A DNA stretch of 33,940 nucleotides from an uncultured Prevotellaceae bacterium (GCA_900318815.1 ONMA01000053.1:1-33940); one strand, 5' to 3'. Shown: positions 16,309-24,667, counted from the stretch's first letter. Notes: generated by a model from the sequence alone, not told the origin. Translations and numbers: made by a program.

Positions 16309-17436
16309 TTATTTCAGTTCCTTCCAGACGTCCTCGTAGAGGTGGAGCAGTTCTTCGGCTGTGCGCTGCCAGGAGAAGAGTGTGGCCCGTTTCAGTCCCA
16401 TCTTGTGCTGCTCTTCCCAGAACAGTTCGTCGGTCTCCAACTGCAACAGCTTCTGTGCTATCTCGTCGGCATTCTCTGGGTCGACAAGAATGGCGTCCTT
16501 GCCGCCAATCTCTGGCATTGACGAGGTGTTGCTGGTGACGACAGGCGTGCCGCAGGCCATGGCTTCGAGCAGGGGTATGCCGAAGCTCTCGCGCAACGAC
16601 GTGTAGAGGAACGCAAAGGCCTTATTATATATATAGGTAAGGTCGGCGTTGGGGATGTAGCCGGGCATGAACAGATGCTCGCGAATATGGCCGATGTGGT
16701 TGCGCTCGATGATGCCGTCTAAGTAGTCGTGGTCCAGGTCGGCCATGAGCAGCGGACGTTTCACGGTCGACTGCTTCAGGTAGCGGGCGTAGGCTACCAA
16801 GGTGCGCTCCGTGTTCTTCTTTGGGTCGGTATTGCCCAAGAAGAAGATGTAGCCCGGCTTGGAGATATAGTTCTTATAGACCTCGTTGATGTCCTCCAGT
16901 TCCTTGAACCATGCATTATAGCCGTTGTAGATCATGGCCATGCGTTTCTCGGGGATGTGCAGTTTGCTGATGATGTTCTGCTTCTCGAACTCGCTCACGG
17001 TGATGATGCGTCGGCACTTGTAGAGGATGCGCGGCACCACGAGGCGGCGGTACAGCCACCCCATGTTCTGGTAGAGCGAGCGGTTCTTCTTGTCGCGTGG
17101 CTCTAAGAAGATAATGTCGTGGAGGGTAAGAATCAGGGGCAGACGACAGAAGATGGGGGCGGTATTGCTGGTACAGTGCAGCATGTCGACGGCATAGCGG
17201 CGGGCAGCCCGTGGCAGGGCCACCTGCTCCCAGAGGGGATAGGACGGCATGGACAGCTCGATGACGTGTACGTTGTCGGAGTCCTCAACGCAGCGGTCGG
17301 GACCCGGCTTGACGAAGACGAAGTACTCGTTCTCGTGATCCATCTGTTGCAGGTGGAGAATCTCCTGCAACACGACATAGTCCATCCCATGCTTGTTGGC
17401 GCGGAAGATGCGCTGGGCTTCAATACCTATTCTCAT
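16309..17436 (-). CDS. Glycosyltransferase family 4
   Basis: A 375-aa GT-B protein starting '[19 protein letters not shown]'. Family signatures: '[11 protein letters not shown]' near 102, '[15 protein letters not shown]' near 142, '[14 protein letters not shown]' near 191, and the GT4 E-x7-E motif in '[19 protein letters not shown]'. It should transfer a sugar from a nucleotide-sugar donor onto a growing surface glycan on the cytoplasmic membrane face. An extension of 48 residues upstream is rejected: it is Arg/Gly/Cys-rich out-of-frame sequence of the acetyltransferase gene. The chosen ATG overlaps that gene's TGA (ATGA), showing translational coupling. The stop lies about 18 nt from repeat element A2. 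Confidence 0.93.
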   Translation of the reverse strand: MRIGIEAQRIFRANKHGMDYVVLQEILHLQQMDHENEYFVFVKPGPDRCVEDSDNVHVIELSMPSYPLWEQVALPRAARRYAVDMLHCTSNTAPIFCRLPLILTLHDIIFLEPRDKKNRSLYQNMGWLYRRLVVPRILYKCRRIITVSEFEKQNIISKLHIPEKRMAMIYNGYNAWFKELEDINEVYKNYISKPGYIFFLGNTDPKKNTERTLVAYARYLKQSTVKRPLLMADLDHDYLDGIIERNHIGHIREHLFMPGYIPNADLTYIYNKAFAFLYTSLRESFGIPLLEAMACGTPVVTSNTSSMPEIGGKDAILVDPENADEIAQKLLQLETDELFWEEQHKMGLKRATLFSWQRTAEELLHLYEDVWKELK

Positions 17437-18026
17437 AGAAGTCTTTTCTTGATGGTTGCGGGTACGCCCGCCACTACACAGCCGTCGGGCACGTCGCGGG
17501 TGACGACAGCCCCTGCCGCCACCACCACATGCCGGCCGATATGTACGCCGGGCAGCACGACGGCGTTGGCCCCAATCCATACATCGTCGCCGATGACGAC
17601 GGGAGTGGTCGAGACGCCTTGCTCGTCGATGCGCAGTGTGGAGTCTGAAAAATTATGATTCAGGGCCGTCACGGTGATGCCCTGTGCCAGATTGACATGA
17701 CTGCCAATCGTCACCGGGCCAATGATGGTGTTGTGCAGCCCTACACGAGTATGGTCGCCTATGATGACGTCGCCCACGGCATTGTTGATGCAAGAGAACG
17801 ACTCGATGACACTCTTCCTCCCAAGGGAGAAACGGCGATAGGGTGGGGTGTCCATGCGTACCGAACGGTGGATGACGGATCCCCGCCCACGATGCTGATA
17901 GAAAGGAGCCATCAGGCGGATGAACCATCGCGGACGGGTCTCCGTGGGGTTCATGATAAGCCAGTCGACCCACTTCTTCAGGAGTGGGGCCTGCTTAAAC
18001 CGCTCTCGTATTGATGTCCTTTCCAT
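17433..18026 (-). CDS. Hexapeptide-repeat acyltransferase (WcaF/CysE-like fold)
   Basis: The 197-aa protein has a basic N-terminal part and a left-handed beta-helix from about residue 75, with repeats such as '[20 protein letters not shown]', '[19 protein letters not shown]' and '[16 protein letters not shown]', ending '[14 protein letters not shown]'. The 'ALNHNF' segment near 122 carries the expected catalytic His. Such enzymes O-acetylate sugars of capsules, O-antigens or exopolysaccharides using acetyl-CoA. The 4-nt overlap with the downstream GT4 gene supports a shared polysaccharide pathway. No TAnnTTTG box was found immediately upstream, where repeats F2 and D1 lie. Confidence 0.92.
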   Translation of the reverse strand: MERTSIRERFKQAPLLKKWVDWLIMNPTETRPRWFIRLMAPFYQHRGRGSVIHRSVRMDTPPYRRFSLGRKSVIESFSCINNAVGDVIIGDHTRVGLHNTIIGPVTIGSHVNLAQGITVTALNHNFSDSTLRIDEQGVSTTPVVIGDDVWIGANAVVLPGVHIGRHVVVAAGAVVTRDVPDGCVVAGVPATIKKRLL

Positions 18027-18054
18027 CCAAATTGACTGATTTAGTTATTGTTAA

Positions 18055-18110
18055 AAACTAATTTCTTGCCATGCAAGCGACCAGAGGTCGAGCGGGGATA
18101 ATTCGGAGGT
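18055..18110. repeat. Family F short repeat, copy 2
   Basis: Contains gcgaccagaggtcgagcggg with upstream aactaatttcttgccatgca, matching the arrangement at 12353-12403 with a few differences. It abuts repeat D1. No ORF is seen in 18027-18300. Confidence 0.5.
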
Positions 18111-18214
18111 GCGGGGGTACGGGGGTGCGAGAATAGTTCGCACGTCCAATTATCCGCGAAGAGTCTATCCTCGTACCTCCGTACCCTCGTACCTTCGTAC
18201 CTCCGAAATCGTAC
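18111..18214. repeat. Family D inverted repeat, copy 1
   Basis: Left arm of tandem ggtgcggg/ggtacggg units after attcgg; right arm of tacctccgtacc units ending ctccgaaatcgtacc; the centre has tccaattatccgcgaagagt. A second copy lies at 29649-29773. Both sit downstream of a minus-strand gene and upstream of the next minus-strand gene, consistent with transcription termination. Confidence 0.85.
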
Positions 18215-18300
18215 CGTTTTATTTTTTGCATGTTACTTACTATTAATTCTGGGCAAATATAAGCAAAAAATCTTGATAAGCCAAATATTTTGACAAAAAT

Positions 18301-19170
18301 CTATTTCAGGTAGATGATAATGAAGAAAGAAAGGATCCATCCTATGACACATAGTAGCAGGAAACGGTCTTTCACCATGGCCTTGGTGGGACTTCCGCTG
18401 CGCCCGTAGACTATCATGTTCTGCATGTAGCGCAGCAGACCGGCCAGCACCCAGAAGATGGTGAGGTAGACGTAGCGGGTGCCCATGCGCTGGATGACGT
18501 CGGGCGACATGGTGTACATGATGTAGCATACCAGGGTGACGGCGGCCAGGATGCTCACGGCCTGGTTGATGAAATCGCGGTTGTAGCCGGTGATGCTCTT
18601 TCGCGGCTCGTGCCCCGTCTGCACGAAGAGGCGGAAGTCGTCGTTGCGCTTGGCCAGTGCCAGGAGCAGCGTGAGCAGGAAGGTCATCAGTACCAGCCAT
18701 TCGGAAATCCAGATGCCCGCCACCAGACCGCCCGCCAGCACGCGCAGCACGAAGCCCATGGCGATGAGCACCACGTCGACGATGGCTTTCTGCTTCAGCT
18801 TCAGACAGTAGCCGACGTTGATAGCAAGGTATAGCAAGAGGCAGACGAGGGACTGGAACCCCGCAGAGAAGGAGAGCAGAAGGGCCAGGAGCATACAGAG
18901 TGCCATCGTGGCATAGCCTGCGCCCACCGACACGGCACCGCTGGCGATGGGGCGTAGCCGCTTCTTGGGGTGCTGGCGGTCGGACTCCACGTCGCTCACG
19001 TCGTTGAGACAATAGATGGAACTGGCGGCCAGGCAGAAGGCGGCGAAGACTACCAGCGTGGGCGCAAGCAGCGACCAGTCGAGCAGGCGTCCTGTGAAGA
19101 ACAGCGGGGCAAGGACGAACACATTTTTCATCCACTGCAGCGGGCGCAATAACCGAAGGATGTGCAGCAT
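18301..19170 (-). CDS. UbiA-family prenyltransferase, decaprenyl-phosphate phosphoribosyltransferase-like
   Basis: A 289-aa polytopic protein with about eight or nine hydrophobic helices. The first Asp-rich motif is 'CLNDVSDVESDRQHPKKRLR' near 54-73, typical of the UbiA branch that uses polyprenyl phosphate acceptors (DprP/Rv3806c-like, with D-x-x-S/H-P-x-K). A second polar site is 'KAIVDVVLIAMGFVLR'. Known relatives attach 5-phosphoribosyl to polyprenyl phosphate for arabinan-type glycan precursors; the substrate here is unproven. The start at 19170 ('MLHILRLLRPLQWMKN') is preferred to a 30-residue longer form because a TACATTTG box lies between the two. It is divergent from a glycosyltransferase gene. 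Confidence 0.85.
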   Translation of the reverse strand: MLHILRLLRPLQWMKNVFVLAPLFFTGRLLDWSLLAPTLVVFAAFCLAASSIYCLNDVSDVESDRQHPKKRLRPIASGAVSVGAGYATMALCMLLALLLSFSAGFQSLVCLLLYLAINVGYCLKLKQKAIVDVVLIAMGFVLRVLAGGLVAGIWISEWLVLMTFLLTLLLALAKRNDDFRLFVQTGHEPRKSITGYNRDFINQAVSILAAVTLVCYIMYTMSPDVIQRMGTRYVYLTIFWVLAGLLRYMQNMIVYGRSGSPTKAMVKDRFLLLCVIGWILSFFIIIYLK

Positions 19171-19196
19171 GATTATCTTATTAGCTTTTCTTTGGG

Positions 19197-19204
19197 CAAA
19201 TGTA
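19197..19204 (-). promoter_or_regulatory. -7 promoter box (TACATTTG) for the UbiA-family gene
   Basis: Minus-strand TAnnTTTG match, 26 nt before the ATG at 19170. It sits inside the longer possible ORF and thus decides the start. Confidence 0.6.
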
Positions 19205-19247
19205 CGAAATAATTGTGAATTGACGATGTTGTTTGTGAATAAATTTG

Positions 19248-19255
19248 TACTTTTG
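19248..19255 (+). promoter_or_regulatory. -7 promoter box (TACTTTTG) for the glycosyltransferase at 19275
   Basis: Plus-strand TAnnTTTG match, 19 nt before the ATG at 19275, favouring that start over the in-frame ATG at 19245. Confidence 0.6.
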
Positions 19256-19274
19256 CACAAAATTCCTATTCATA

Positions 19275-20441
19275 ATGAATGTATTGTTCCTTGTTTATCA
19301 TGGATTTTCCGAAGTGAGCGGCATTTCGAAGAAGATACATGCCCAGGTGAAGGGGCTGAGGGAGAACGGCTATGAGGTTCACCTGTGCTATTACGACTTC
19401 ACTGCCGACGGGCATCGCTGCCGCTTCATTGACGGCGACGTGCTCTGCGACTATGGCAAAGGTGCCCTGGCGGGATGGCGACAGCGCACGGAGTACGACA
19501 GCGTGTTCGGCTATTGTCAGCTGAACGGCATACAGCTGGTCTACGCCCGTAGTTTCCAGAATGCCAACCCGTGGCTCGTAAGTTTCTTCCGGCGGCTGCG
19601 CGAGGCGGGTATCAAGGCCGTGATGGAGATTCCTACCTATCCCTACGACCAGGAATTTGAGAGCTTCCCGTTCTTGACCCGCATGCAGCTGAAGGTGGAC
19701 AGGATGTTCCGGCGGCAGCTCGCGCGACAGTTGGAGGCCATCGTGACCTTCTCGGAGGCTAAGGAAATTTTCGGGCAGCGCACCATACGCATCAGCAACG
19801 GCGTGGATTTCGATGCCATTCCCTTGCACCAGTATCATGCCGACCCAACGGGAACCGTACATCTGATAGGGGTGGCCGAGGTACACTACTGGCATGCCTA
19901 CGACCGGGTGGTGGCCGGATTGGGCGAGTATTACCGCAACGGAGGACGGCGTAACGTGGTCTTCCATATCGTGGGAGGCATAGGCAACTCGGAGATGTAC
20001 GGTACGACCTATGCGCCGGGCATAGCCCACATCATCGTGAAGTATCAGTTGCAGGCCCATGTGGTGATGCACGGTCAGCTCTTTGGCCAGGAACTCGACA
20101 AGGTGTTCAACCAGTGCGTCTTCGCCATCGGTTCCTTGGGACGACATCGCAACGGCATTACCATCATCAAGACGCTGAAGAACCGCGAGTATGCTACGAG
20201 GGGACTGCCTTTCGCCTACAGCGAACAGGACAGCGACTTCGACCAGCAGCCTTACGTGCTGCGGGTGCCTGCCAACGAGTCGCCTCTGAATATCGAACAG
20301 GTATTGTCGTTCATCGACCACCATCAGTTCGACCCCACCGAGATACGCAATAGCGTGAGGCATCTGGCATGGCGCGAGCAGATGAGGCAGGTAGTTGAGG
20401 AAGTAAACCGCAATGACGTCTTGCCATCAGGCGCGGTGTAA
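19275..20441 (+). CDS. GT-B (family 4-like) glycosyltransferase
   Basis: The 388-aa product begins 'MNVLFLVYHGFSEVSGISKK', a GT4-type N-terminus with a Gly-containing nucleotide/acceptor loop. Further features: 'VYARSFQNANPW' near 97, 'AIVTFSEAKEIFG' near 163, 'ISNGVDFDAIP' near 181 (the usual hinge between Rossmann domains) and 'VVFHIVGGIGNSEMY' near 225. The C-terminal E-x7-E motif is not clear ('IGSLGRHRNGITIIKTLKNR' occupies that place), so it is a divergent member. It probably acts in surface polysaccharide synthesis, given the UbiA, GT4 and acetyltransferase genes alongside. A strong terminator follows 36 nt after the stop. Confidence 0.88.
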   Translation: MNVLFLVYHGFSEVSGISKKIHAQVKGLRENGYEVHLCYYDFTADGHRCRFIDGDVLCDYGKGALAGWRQRTEYDSVFGYCQLNGIQLVYARSFQNANPWLVSFFRRLREAGIKAVMEIPTYPYDQEFESFPFLTRMQLKVDRMFRRQLARQLEAIVTFSEAKEIFGQRTIRISNGVDFDAIPLHQYHADPTGTVHLIGVAEVHYWHAYDRVVAGLGEYYRNGGRRNVVFHIVGGIGNSEMYGTTYAPGIAHIIVKYQLQAHVVMHGQLFGQELDKVFNQCVFAIGSLGRHRNGITIIKTLKNREYATRGLPFAYSEQDSDFDQQPYVLRVPANESPLNIEQVLSFIDHHQFDPTEIRNSVRHLAWREQMRQVVEEVNRNDVLPSGAV

Positions 20442-20476
20442 CCATTTGGGCGATGACAACCTCTGTGACAAGCATT

Positions 20477-20508
20477 AAAAAAGCCCCGCTTCCCAGCGAG
20501 GCTTTTTT
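20477..20508. terminator. Bidirectional rho-independent-type terminator
   Basis: aaaaaagccccgct, tccc, then agcgaggctttttt: a GC-rich stem with one mismatch flanked by A and T runs. It can end the glycosyltransferase transcript (plus) and the predicted ncRNA (minus). Confidence 0.9.
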
Positions 20509-20669
20509 GTTAGTTTTAAAAAAACTAAATTAATCAACCATAAACCTTAACCATTAAAAATCTCTTTGTAGTGTTCGGTCTCAATACCTAATGATTGAGA
20601 AATGGCGCGCGATCTCACATCGCTTACTACTGTGGAATCAATGTAAAAAATACAGCTTTTTTTGATTCC
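20477..20669 (-). ncRNA. Predicted structured small RNA, class unknown (about 190 nt)
   Basis: On the minus strand a TACCTTTG box (20681-20674) is followed by serial hairpins: GGAATCAA/TTGATTCC (20669-20662 with 20641-20634), GCGAT/ATCGC (about 20623-20609), TCTCAAT/ATTGAGA (20600-20579) and the terminator stem at 20508-20477. Promoter, hairpins and terminator in correct order suggest a small non-coding RNA. An 83-codon ORF overlaps (20798-20547) but starts upstream of the promoter and is AT-rich and featureless. 6S-like RNA or a trans-acting sRNA are possibilities; I cannot assign a family. Confidence 0.5.
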
Positions 20670-20673
20670 GACG

Positions 20674-20681
20674 CAAAGGTA
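20674..20681 (-). promoter_or_regulatory. -7 promoter box (TACCTTTG) for the predicted ncRNA
   Basis: Minus-strand TAnnTTTG match about 5 nt before the first predicted hairpin. No matching protein start follows at the usual distance. Confidence 0.5.
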
Positions 20682-20838
20682 ATATTTTATATCCTTGCCT
20701 ATGTCTACAATAAAATAATTATGGTTTAAAAAATAACAATTCTCAAAATTTCTACCTAAAATCACGGATTTTCTACCTATTTTTACCCCTTTTCTCATTT
20801 TTCTTGCGCTATTATGCCGATTTTATGAATAAAAGTTG

Positions 20839-20846
20839 TAATTTCG
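20839..20846 (+). promoter_or_regulatory. Imperfect -7 box (TAATTTCG) for the hybrid kinase gene
   Basis: One mismatch from TAnnTTTG, 31 nt before the ATG at 20878. It is the best promoter candidate in the AT-rich leader. Confidence 0.35.
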
Positions 20847-20877
20847 CAAGCGAATTTTAAACTAAAAATACTACGAC

Positions 20878-22575
20878 ATGAACACCTTCTTCATAATATG
20901 CTGTATGTCGATGACGGTTGTCAGCGTACTTTTGGGGCGTTGGCTCTATCTGCGCGGCATGCGCATTCGTAACCGATTGCTCATGGAAAGGGTGTTCACC
21001 AACATCAGTCACGAACTGCTCACCCCGCTCACGGTGATTTCGGCATCGGTGGAGCGTCTGCGACTGCAAGAGCCGAAATATGGCAAGGACTATGCCTTGA
21101 TGGAGCTGAACATAGACCGCATGGTGCGCCTGTTGCAGCAGATCTTGGAGACCAGCAAGCAGCAGACGGGCGAACTGCGCCTGTTTGTGTCGCAGGGCGA
21201 TGTCATGGAGTATATCAGCAAGTCGGCCTTGTGTATAGAGCCGCTCATTGCCCAGCGCGGGCTGGAGCTGAACATCCAGTGTTCGCCAAAGTCGATGATG
21301 GGCTGGATTGACGCTGATAAACTCGATAAGATTATCTATAACCTGATATCCAACTCGGCCAAGTACACCAACAGTCCCGGACGCATTGACCTCATCGTGA
21401 CCACGAACAAGAACTACGACCATATTACTATTAAGGTGAGCGACACGGGTATTGGCATTCCGCGCAGCAAGATGAAACACCTCTTCCACCGGTTCCAGGA
21501 CGGCGAGTATCGTTCCAGAAAGACGTTGGGGACGGGACTCGGCCTTTCACTGACACATGATTTAGTCTATCTGCATGGCGGCACCATCACCTGCGAGAGC
21601 AAGGAGGGCGAGGGAACCACCTTCACCGTGTTCTTGCCCATCAACAAGGAGGCGTTCCTTCCCTCACAGATTGACGAGCATACCCCCTTCGAAATCAAGC
21701 ATCCGCGTATCGACATCCTGGATCTGGAGCACCTGATGCCCGTCGCGGAAGAGCATCCTGTGGCCCATGCGGTGGCTGTCAACTCGACCGATGCAGACTG
21801 TTATCACATCCTTGTGGTGGAAGACAACCTGGAACTGCTCATGGTGATGCGCACCCTGCTCAGCAGAAAATACCACGTGCTGACGGCGCAAAGCGGGCGT
21901 GAGGCACTCGCAATCATTGGGAAGGAACCCATCGACCTGGTCATCTCCGACGTGATGATGCCGGGGATGGACGGCAACGAACTGACCAAGTTCATCAAGA
22001 CCGACCCCGACAAGAGTCATCTGCCCGTCATCTTGCTTACCGCCAAGACGCAGGAGGAGGAGCGCAGGCAGTCCATGCTAATCGGTGCCGATGACTACAT
22101 TACCAAGCCTTTCCGCTTGGGCGACCTGGAATTACGCATCAATAACATCGTGGAGAACCGCAAGCGCATACTCCGGCAGGGGGGAGAAGAACAGCAGACT
22201 GTAGTCCCAGAGAAGCCTACACCCGAGGACGAGTTTCTGCGACGGGCCACGGAATGTGTCATTAAGCACCTTAATGACAGCGAGTTTGACCGTGATGCCT
22301 TTGCGCAGGCGATGGGCGCGTCGCCCTCTACCTTATATAATAAGTTGCGCGCGGTGACTGGTCTTAACATCACATCGTTCATCCGTATTACTCGTATGAG
22401 GGAGGCTCGGCGTCTGGCTCAGACCCAGCCCGACCTGCGTGTCAGCGACCTGGCTTATAAGGTGGGCTTCAAGGACCCCAAGTATTTTGCCACTTGCTTC
22501 AAGAAGGAATTTGGCGTTCAGCCCAGTGAGTACATCGAACAACTGAACAACCGCGAGCATAGGGCGGTTGTCTGA
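20878..22575 (+). CDS. Short hybrid two-component regulator (HisKA-HATPase-REC-AraC) without periplasmic sensor
   Basis: The 565-aa protein has one N-terminal membrane segment (about 3-20), then HisKA with phospho-accepting His45 in 'FTNISHELLTPLTV', an HATPase_c domain (N-box 'KIIYNLISNSAKYT' 151-164, G1 'SDTGIGIP' 188-195, G2 'GTGLGLSLT' 218-226), a receiver with Asp358 in 'IDLVISDVMMPGMDG' and Lys410, and a C-terminal AraC HTH (about 455-555, 'VGFKDPKYFATCFKKEFG'). Bacteroidota hybrid regulators of this order are usually over 1300 aa with a large periplasmic beta-propeller; that part is absent, and nothing upstream encodes it. It may sense through the membrane segment or a partner protein. 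The target genes are unknown; no polysaccharide-utilisation (SusCD) genes are in the window. Confidence 0.93.
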   Translation: MNTFFIICCMSMTVVSVLLGRWLYLRGMRIRNRLLMERVFTNISHELLTPLTVISASVERLRLQEPKYGKDYALMELNIDRMVRLLQQILETSKQQTGELRLFVSQGDVMEYISKSALCIEPLIAQRGLELNIQCSPKSMMGWIDADKLDKIIYNLISNSAKYTNSPGRIDLIVTTNKNYDHITIKVSDTGIGIPRSKMKHLFHRFQDGEYRSRKTLGTGLGLSLTHDLVYLHGGTITCESKEGEGTTFTVFLPINKEAFLPSQIDEHTPFEIKHPRIDILDLEHLMPVAEEHPVAHAVAVNSTDADCYHILVVEDNLELLMVMRTLLSRKYHVLTAQSGREALAIIGKEPIDLVISDVMMPGMDGNELTKFIKTDPDKSHLPVILLTAKTQEEERRQSMLIGADDYITKPFRLGDLELRINNIVENRKRILRQGGEEQQTVVPEKPTPEDEFLRRATECVIKHLNDSEFDRDAFAQAMGASPSTLYNKLRAVTGLNITSFIRITRMREARRLAQTQPDLRVSDLAYKVGFKDPKYFATCFKKEFGVQPSEYIEQLNNREHRAVV

Positions 22576-22641
22576 CGGAAAATGCGCTTCGCGTCGAATG
22601 AATTCACATTATTTTTAATTCAAGTTCGCAAGTTCTTTTAA

Positions 22642-22982
22642 ACAACGGATTTCACGGATTATACGGATTTGGAGCTACGCGATGTTATATCTGACTCAAC
22701 TTTCCCACCCTTTTAAAACCACGAATTCCACGAATTAAACTATTTTTTTTTCGTGCTGCGATTGAAAGATGAAAGACGCTGAAAGCGTCACCTCTCAGTA
22801 GCCGTAGTGTCCGAAGGACCTACGGATAGAACGTGAGAAGGTACATCGACCCCAAAGGGGTCGCCCAATACGCGGTGTTGGGGCACTCTTTCAGAAAATT
22901 CGTGAAATTCGTGGTTAAAAAGAAAGGGTGGGAAACTTCAGTATCTGATTAGAAAATCCGTATAATCCGTGAAATCCGTTGT
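22642..22982. repeat. Concentric nested inverted repeats (families B, C and A)
   Basis: Outer arms are family B (22642-22669 and 22955-22982, identical to the compact copy at 11980-12049). Inside lie family C arms: tttcccacccttt near 22701 with aaagggtgggaaa near 22924, and accacgaattccacgaatt near 22718 with aattcgtgaaattcgtggt near 22898. In the middle is family A copy 3. The order B-C-A-C'-B' is what successive insertions into the loop of a palindrome would produce. It fills the convergent junction between the hybrid regulator and the symporter. Confidence 0.8.
22752..22895. repeat. Family A composite palindromic element, truncated copy 3
   Basis: Starts cgtgctgcgattgaaag and contains gacgctgaaagcgtc, ccgtagtgtccgaaggacct and gaccccaaaggggtc; it ends at gggcactctttcag without the mirrored right half seen in copies 1 and 2. 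Confidence 0.8.
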
Positions 22983-23012
22983 TGTTATTTATACATACGA
23001 AAGATGTGTTAA

Positions 23013-24485
23013 TTATTCAACTTCTGTAAGATCCTGTTTCCTCGTGAGTGAGGTCAGTTGCAGGCCGAGGAAGGTCAGAAGACCGTTGAGCAGCAGCAGT
23101 TCGTAACCGAAATGATAGCCGAACTGTTGCTGGCAGAACCAGTCGGTGGCATAGCAGATGAGGGGCGAGGCCACGCAGATATACGGTACACAGCCGTCGG
23201 CCACGCGACGCTTGGTGAACAGGCCGAAGGCAAAGAGACCCAATAGCGGACCGTATGTATAGGAGACGATGGTATAGATAGTGTCGATGAGGCTAGAACT
23301 GTTGACGGCATGGATGAACAGGATTACTACGGCAAAGACGAGACACATCATGATATGTGTGCGTTTGCGCAGGCGTTCATCCTCTTCCCGGTGGCAGATG
23401 TCTATGCAATAGCTGGTAGTGAGCGATGTCAGGGCCGAGTCGGCACTGGAGAACGAAGCGGCCACGATGCCAATGACGAAGAGTACCGCTGCCATTCCGC
23501 CTTGCTTAGCCACAAATCCCGATAGCAGTTCGTCGCCCCGCATGGTGATTCCGCCTTCGCTTGCAGCCCACTGTGCCAGCAGTACGCCCAAGGAGAGGAA
23601 CAGCAAGTTGGCCGGAAGGAAGGCCACGCCGTAGGTACACATGTTCTTCTGTGCCTCGCGCAGGGTGCGGCAGGTCAGGTTCTTCTGCATCATGTCCTGG
23701 TCCAGGCCCGTCATTACCACGACGATGAATGCTCCGCTCAGCAGCTGTTTCCAGAAGTTGCGGGGCGACACCCAGTCGTCCAGCACGAAGACGCGGCTGC
23801 GCTCATCGGCCATCAGCCGGTCGATGGTGTCGGTAAGCGACAGGTCCATCGTTCCCATCACCTTATATATAATAAGGAGGAGGGCCGAGAAGAGGCACAG
23901 CGTCTGAAACGTGTCGGTGAAGACCAGCGTACCTATGCCGCCGCGACGGGTGTAGAGCCAGATGAGGAGTACCATGAGGACGACCGTCACCCCGAAGGGA
24001 ACGCCCAAGGCCGACATGACGAACTGCTGCAGGATGAGGCACACCACGTAGAACTTCACCGCCGAGCCTATCATCTTCGACAGCAGGAAGAACGCCGCCC
24101 CCGTGGTGTACGAGTGTGCGCCAAGTCGCTGGCCTAAGTATGTATAGATGGTGGTCAGGTTCAGACGGTAATAGACGGGTAGCAGGACGAAGGCCACAAT
24201 CAGATAGCCCACGATGAAGCCCAGGCACACCTGGAGGTAGGTCATCTGCGAGGTGAGCACCATGCCCGGCACGCTGACGAACGTGACACCCGAGATGCTG
24301 GCCCCCACCATGCCAAAGGCCACCATGGGCCACGGTGCCCGTCGGTTGGCACGGAAAAAGGTCTCGTTCGCGCCCTGCGGCTGTCCCGAGGCAGGAGTGC
24401 GGCTACGACCCACCGTCCATCGGCTGATGGCGAAGAGGAACAGCGAGTAGACCGCTACGGCAATGATGATGAATATCGTGTTCAT
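23013..24485 (-). CDS. Sodium:solute symporter (SSS family)
   Basis: A 490-aa membrane protein with about 13 helices and the SSS pattern: 'MVAFGMVGASISGVTFVSVP' near 52-73 (helix 1 with the unwound substrate/sodium region), 'YRLNLTTIYTYLGQRLG' near 104, 'GGIGTLVFTDTFQTL' near 181, and 'AASFSSADSALTSLTTSY' near 341 (Ser/Ser sodium-site helix). It would import a small organic solute with sodium; the substrate cannot be read from sequence. The start is set at 24485 ('MNTIFIIIAVAV') because the TAATTTTG box at 24501-24494 lies between it and the other in-frame ATG at 24506. The promoter is divergent from trpB2. Confidence 0.92.
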   Translation of the reverse strand: MNTIFIIIAVAVYSLFLFAISRWTVGRSRTPASGQPQGANETFFRANRRAPWPMVAFGMVGASISGVTFVSVPGMVLTSQMTYLQVCLGFIVGYLIVAFVLLPVYYRLNLTTIYTYLGQRLGAHSYTTGAAFFLLSKMIGSAVKFYVVCLILQQFVMSALGVPFGVTVVLMVLLIWLYTRRGGIGTLVFTDTFQTLCLFSALLLIIYKVMGTMDLSLTDTIDRLMADERSRVFVLDDWVSPRNFWKQLLSGAFIVVVMTGLDQDMMQKNLTCRTLREAQKNMCTYGVAFLPANLLFLSLGVLLAQWAASEGGITMRGDELLSGFVAKQGGMAAVLFVIGIVAASFSSADSALTSLTTSYCIDICHREEDERLRKRTHIMMCLVFAVVILFIHAVNSSSLIDTIYTIVSYTYGPLLGLFAFGLFTKRRVADGCVPYICVASPLICYATDWFCQQQFGYHFGYELLLLNGLLTFLGLQLTSLTRKQDLTEVE

Positions 24486-24493
24486 TTGACTGG

Positions 24494-24501
24494 CAAAATT
24501 A
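24494..24501 (-). promoter_or_regulatory. -7 promoter box (TAATTTTG) for the symporter
   Basis: Minus-strand TAnnTTTG match, 8 nt before the chosen ATG at 24485, so the mRNA would be nearly leaderless. It excludes the ATG at 24506. A second match, TAAATTTG, is at 24563-24556. Confidence 0.55.
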
Positions 24502-24617
24502 AGCATTTTCTTTCAGATTTGCAGGTAAATATTGTAATATTTATGCAGAGAGCTGCAAATTTAACAATAATGATGCAAAATAACGCATAAAGTTTATGGT
24601 TTATTCATAAAAAGTAG

Positions 24618-24625
24618 TACCTTTG
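24618..24625 (+). promoter_or_regulatory. -7 promoter box (TACCTTTG) for trpB2
   Basis: Plus-strand TAnnTTTG match, 42 nt before the ATG at 24668. It overlaps the in-frame ATG at 24623, which is therefore not the start. Confidence 0.6.
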
Positions 24626-24667
24626 CAACCACTTAAAGTCAAAATAAACAACCTATCTGGAATAATT

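Noticed and set aside
17437-17580. 48-residue N-terminal extension of the GT4 gene
   Set aside because: Arg/Gly/Cys-rich sequence in another frame of the acetyltransferase gene; the ATGA overlap at 17433-17436 gives a normal GT4 start.
19266-20363. 365-codon minus-strand ORF
   Set aside because: Antisense shadow of the glycosyltransferase at 19275-20441, which has a promoter, GT motifs and a terminator.
20547-20798. 83-aa minus-strand ORF
   Set aside because: Starts upstream of the TACCTTTG box, is AT-rich and featureless, and overlaps predicted RNA hairpins; the ncRNA reading fits better.
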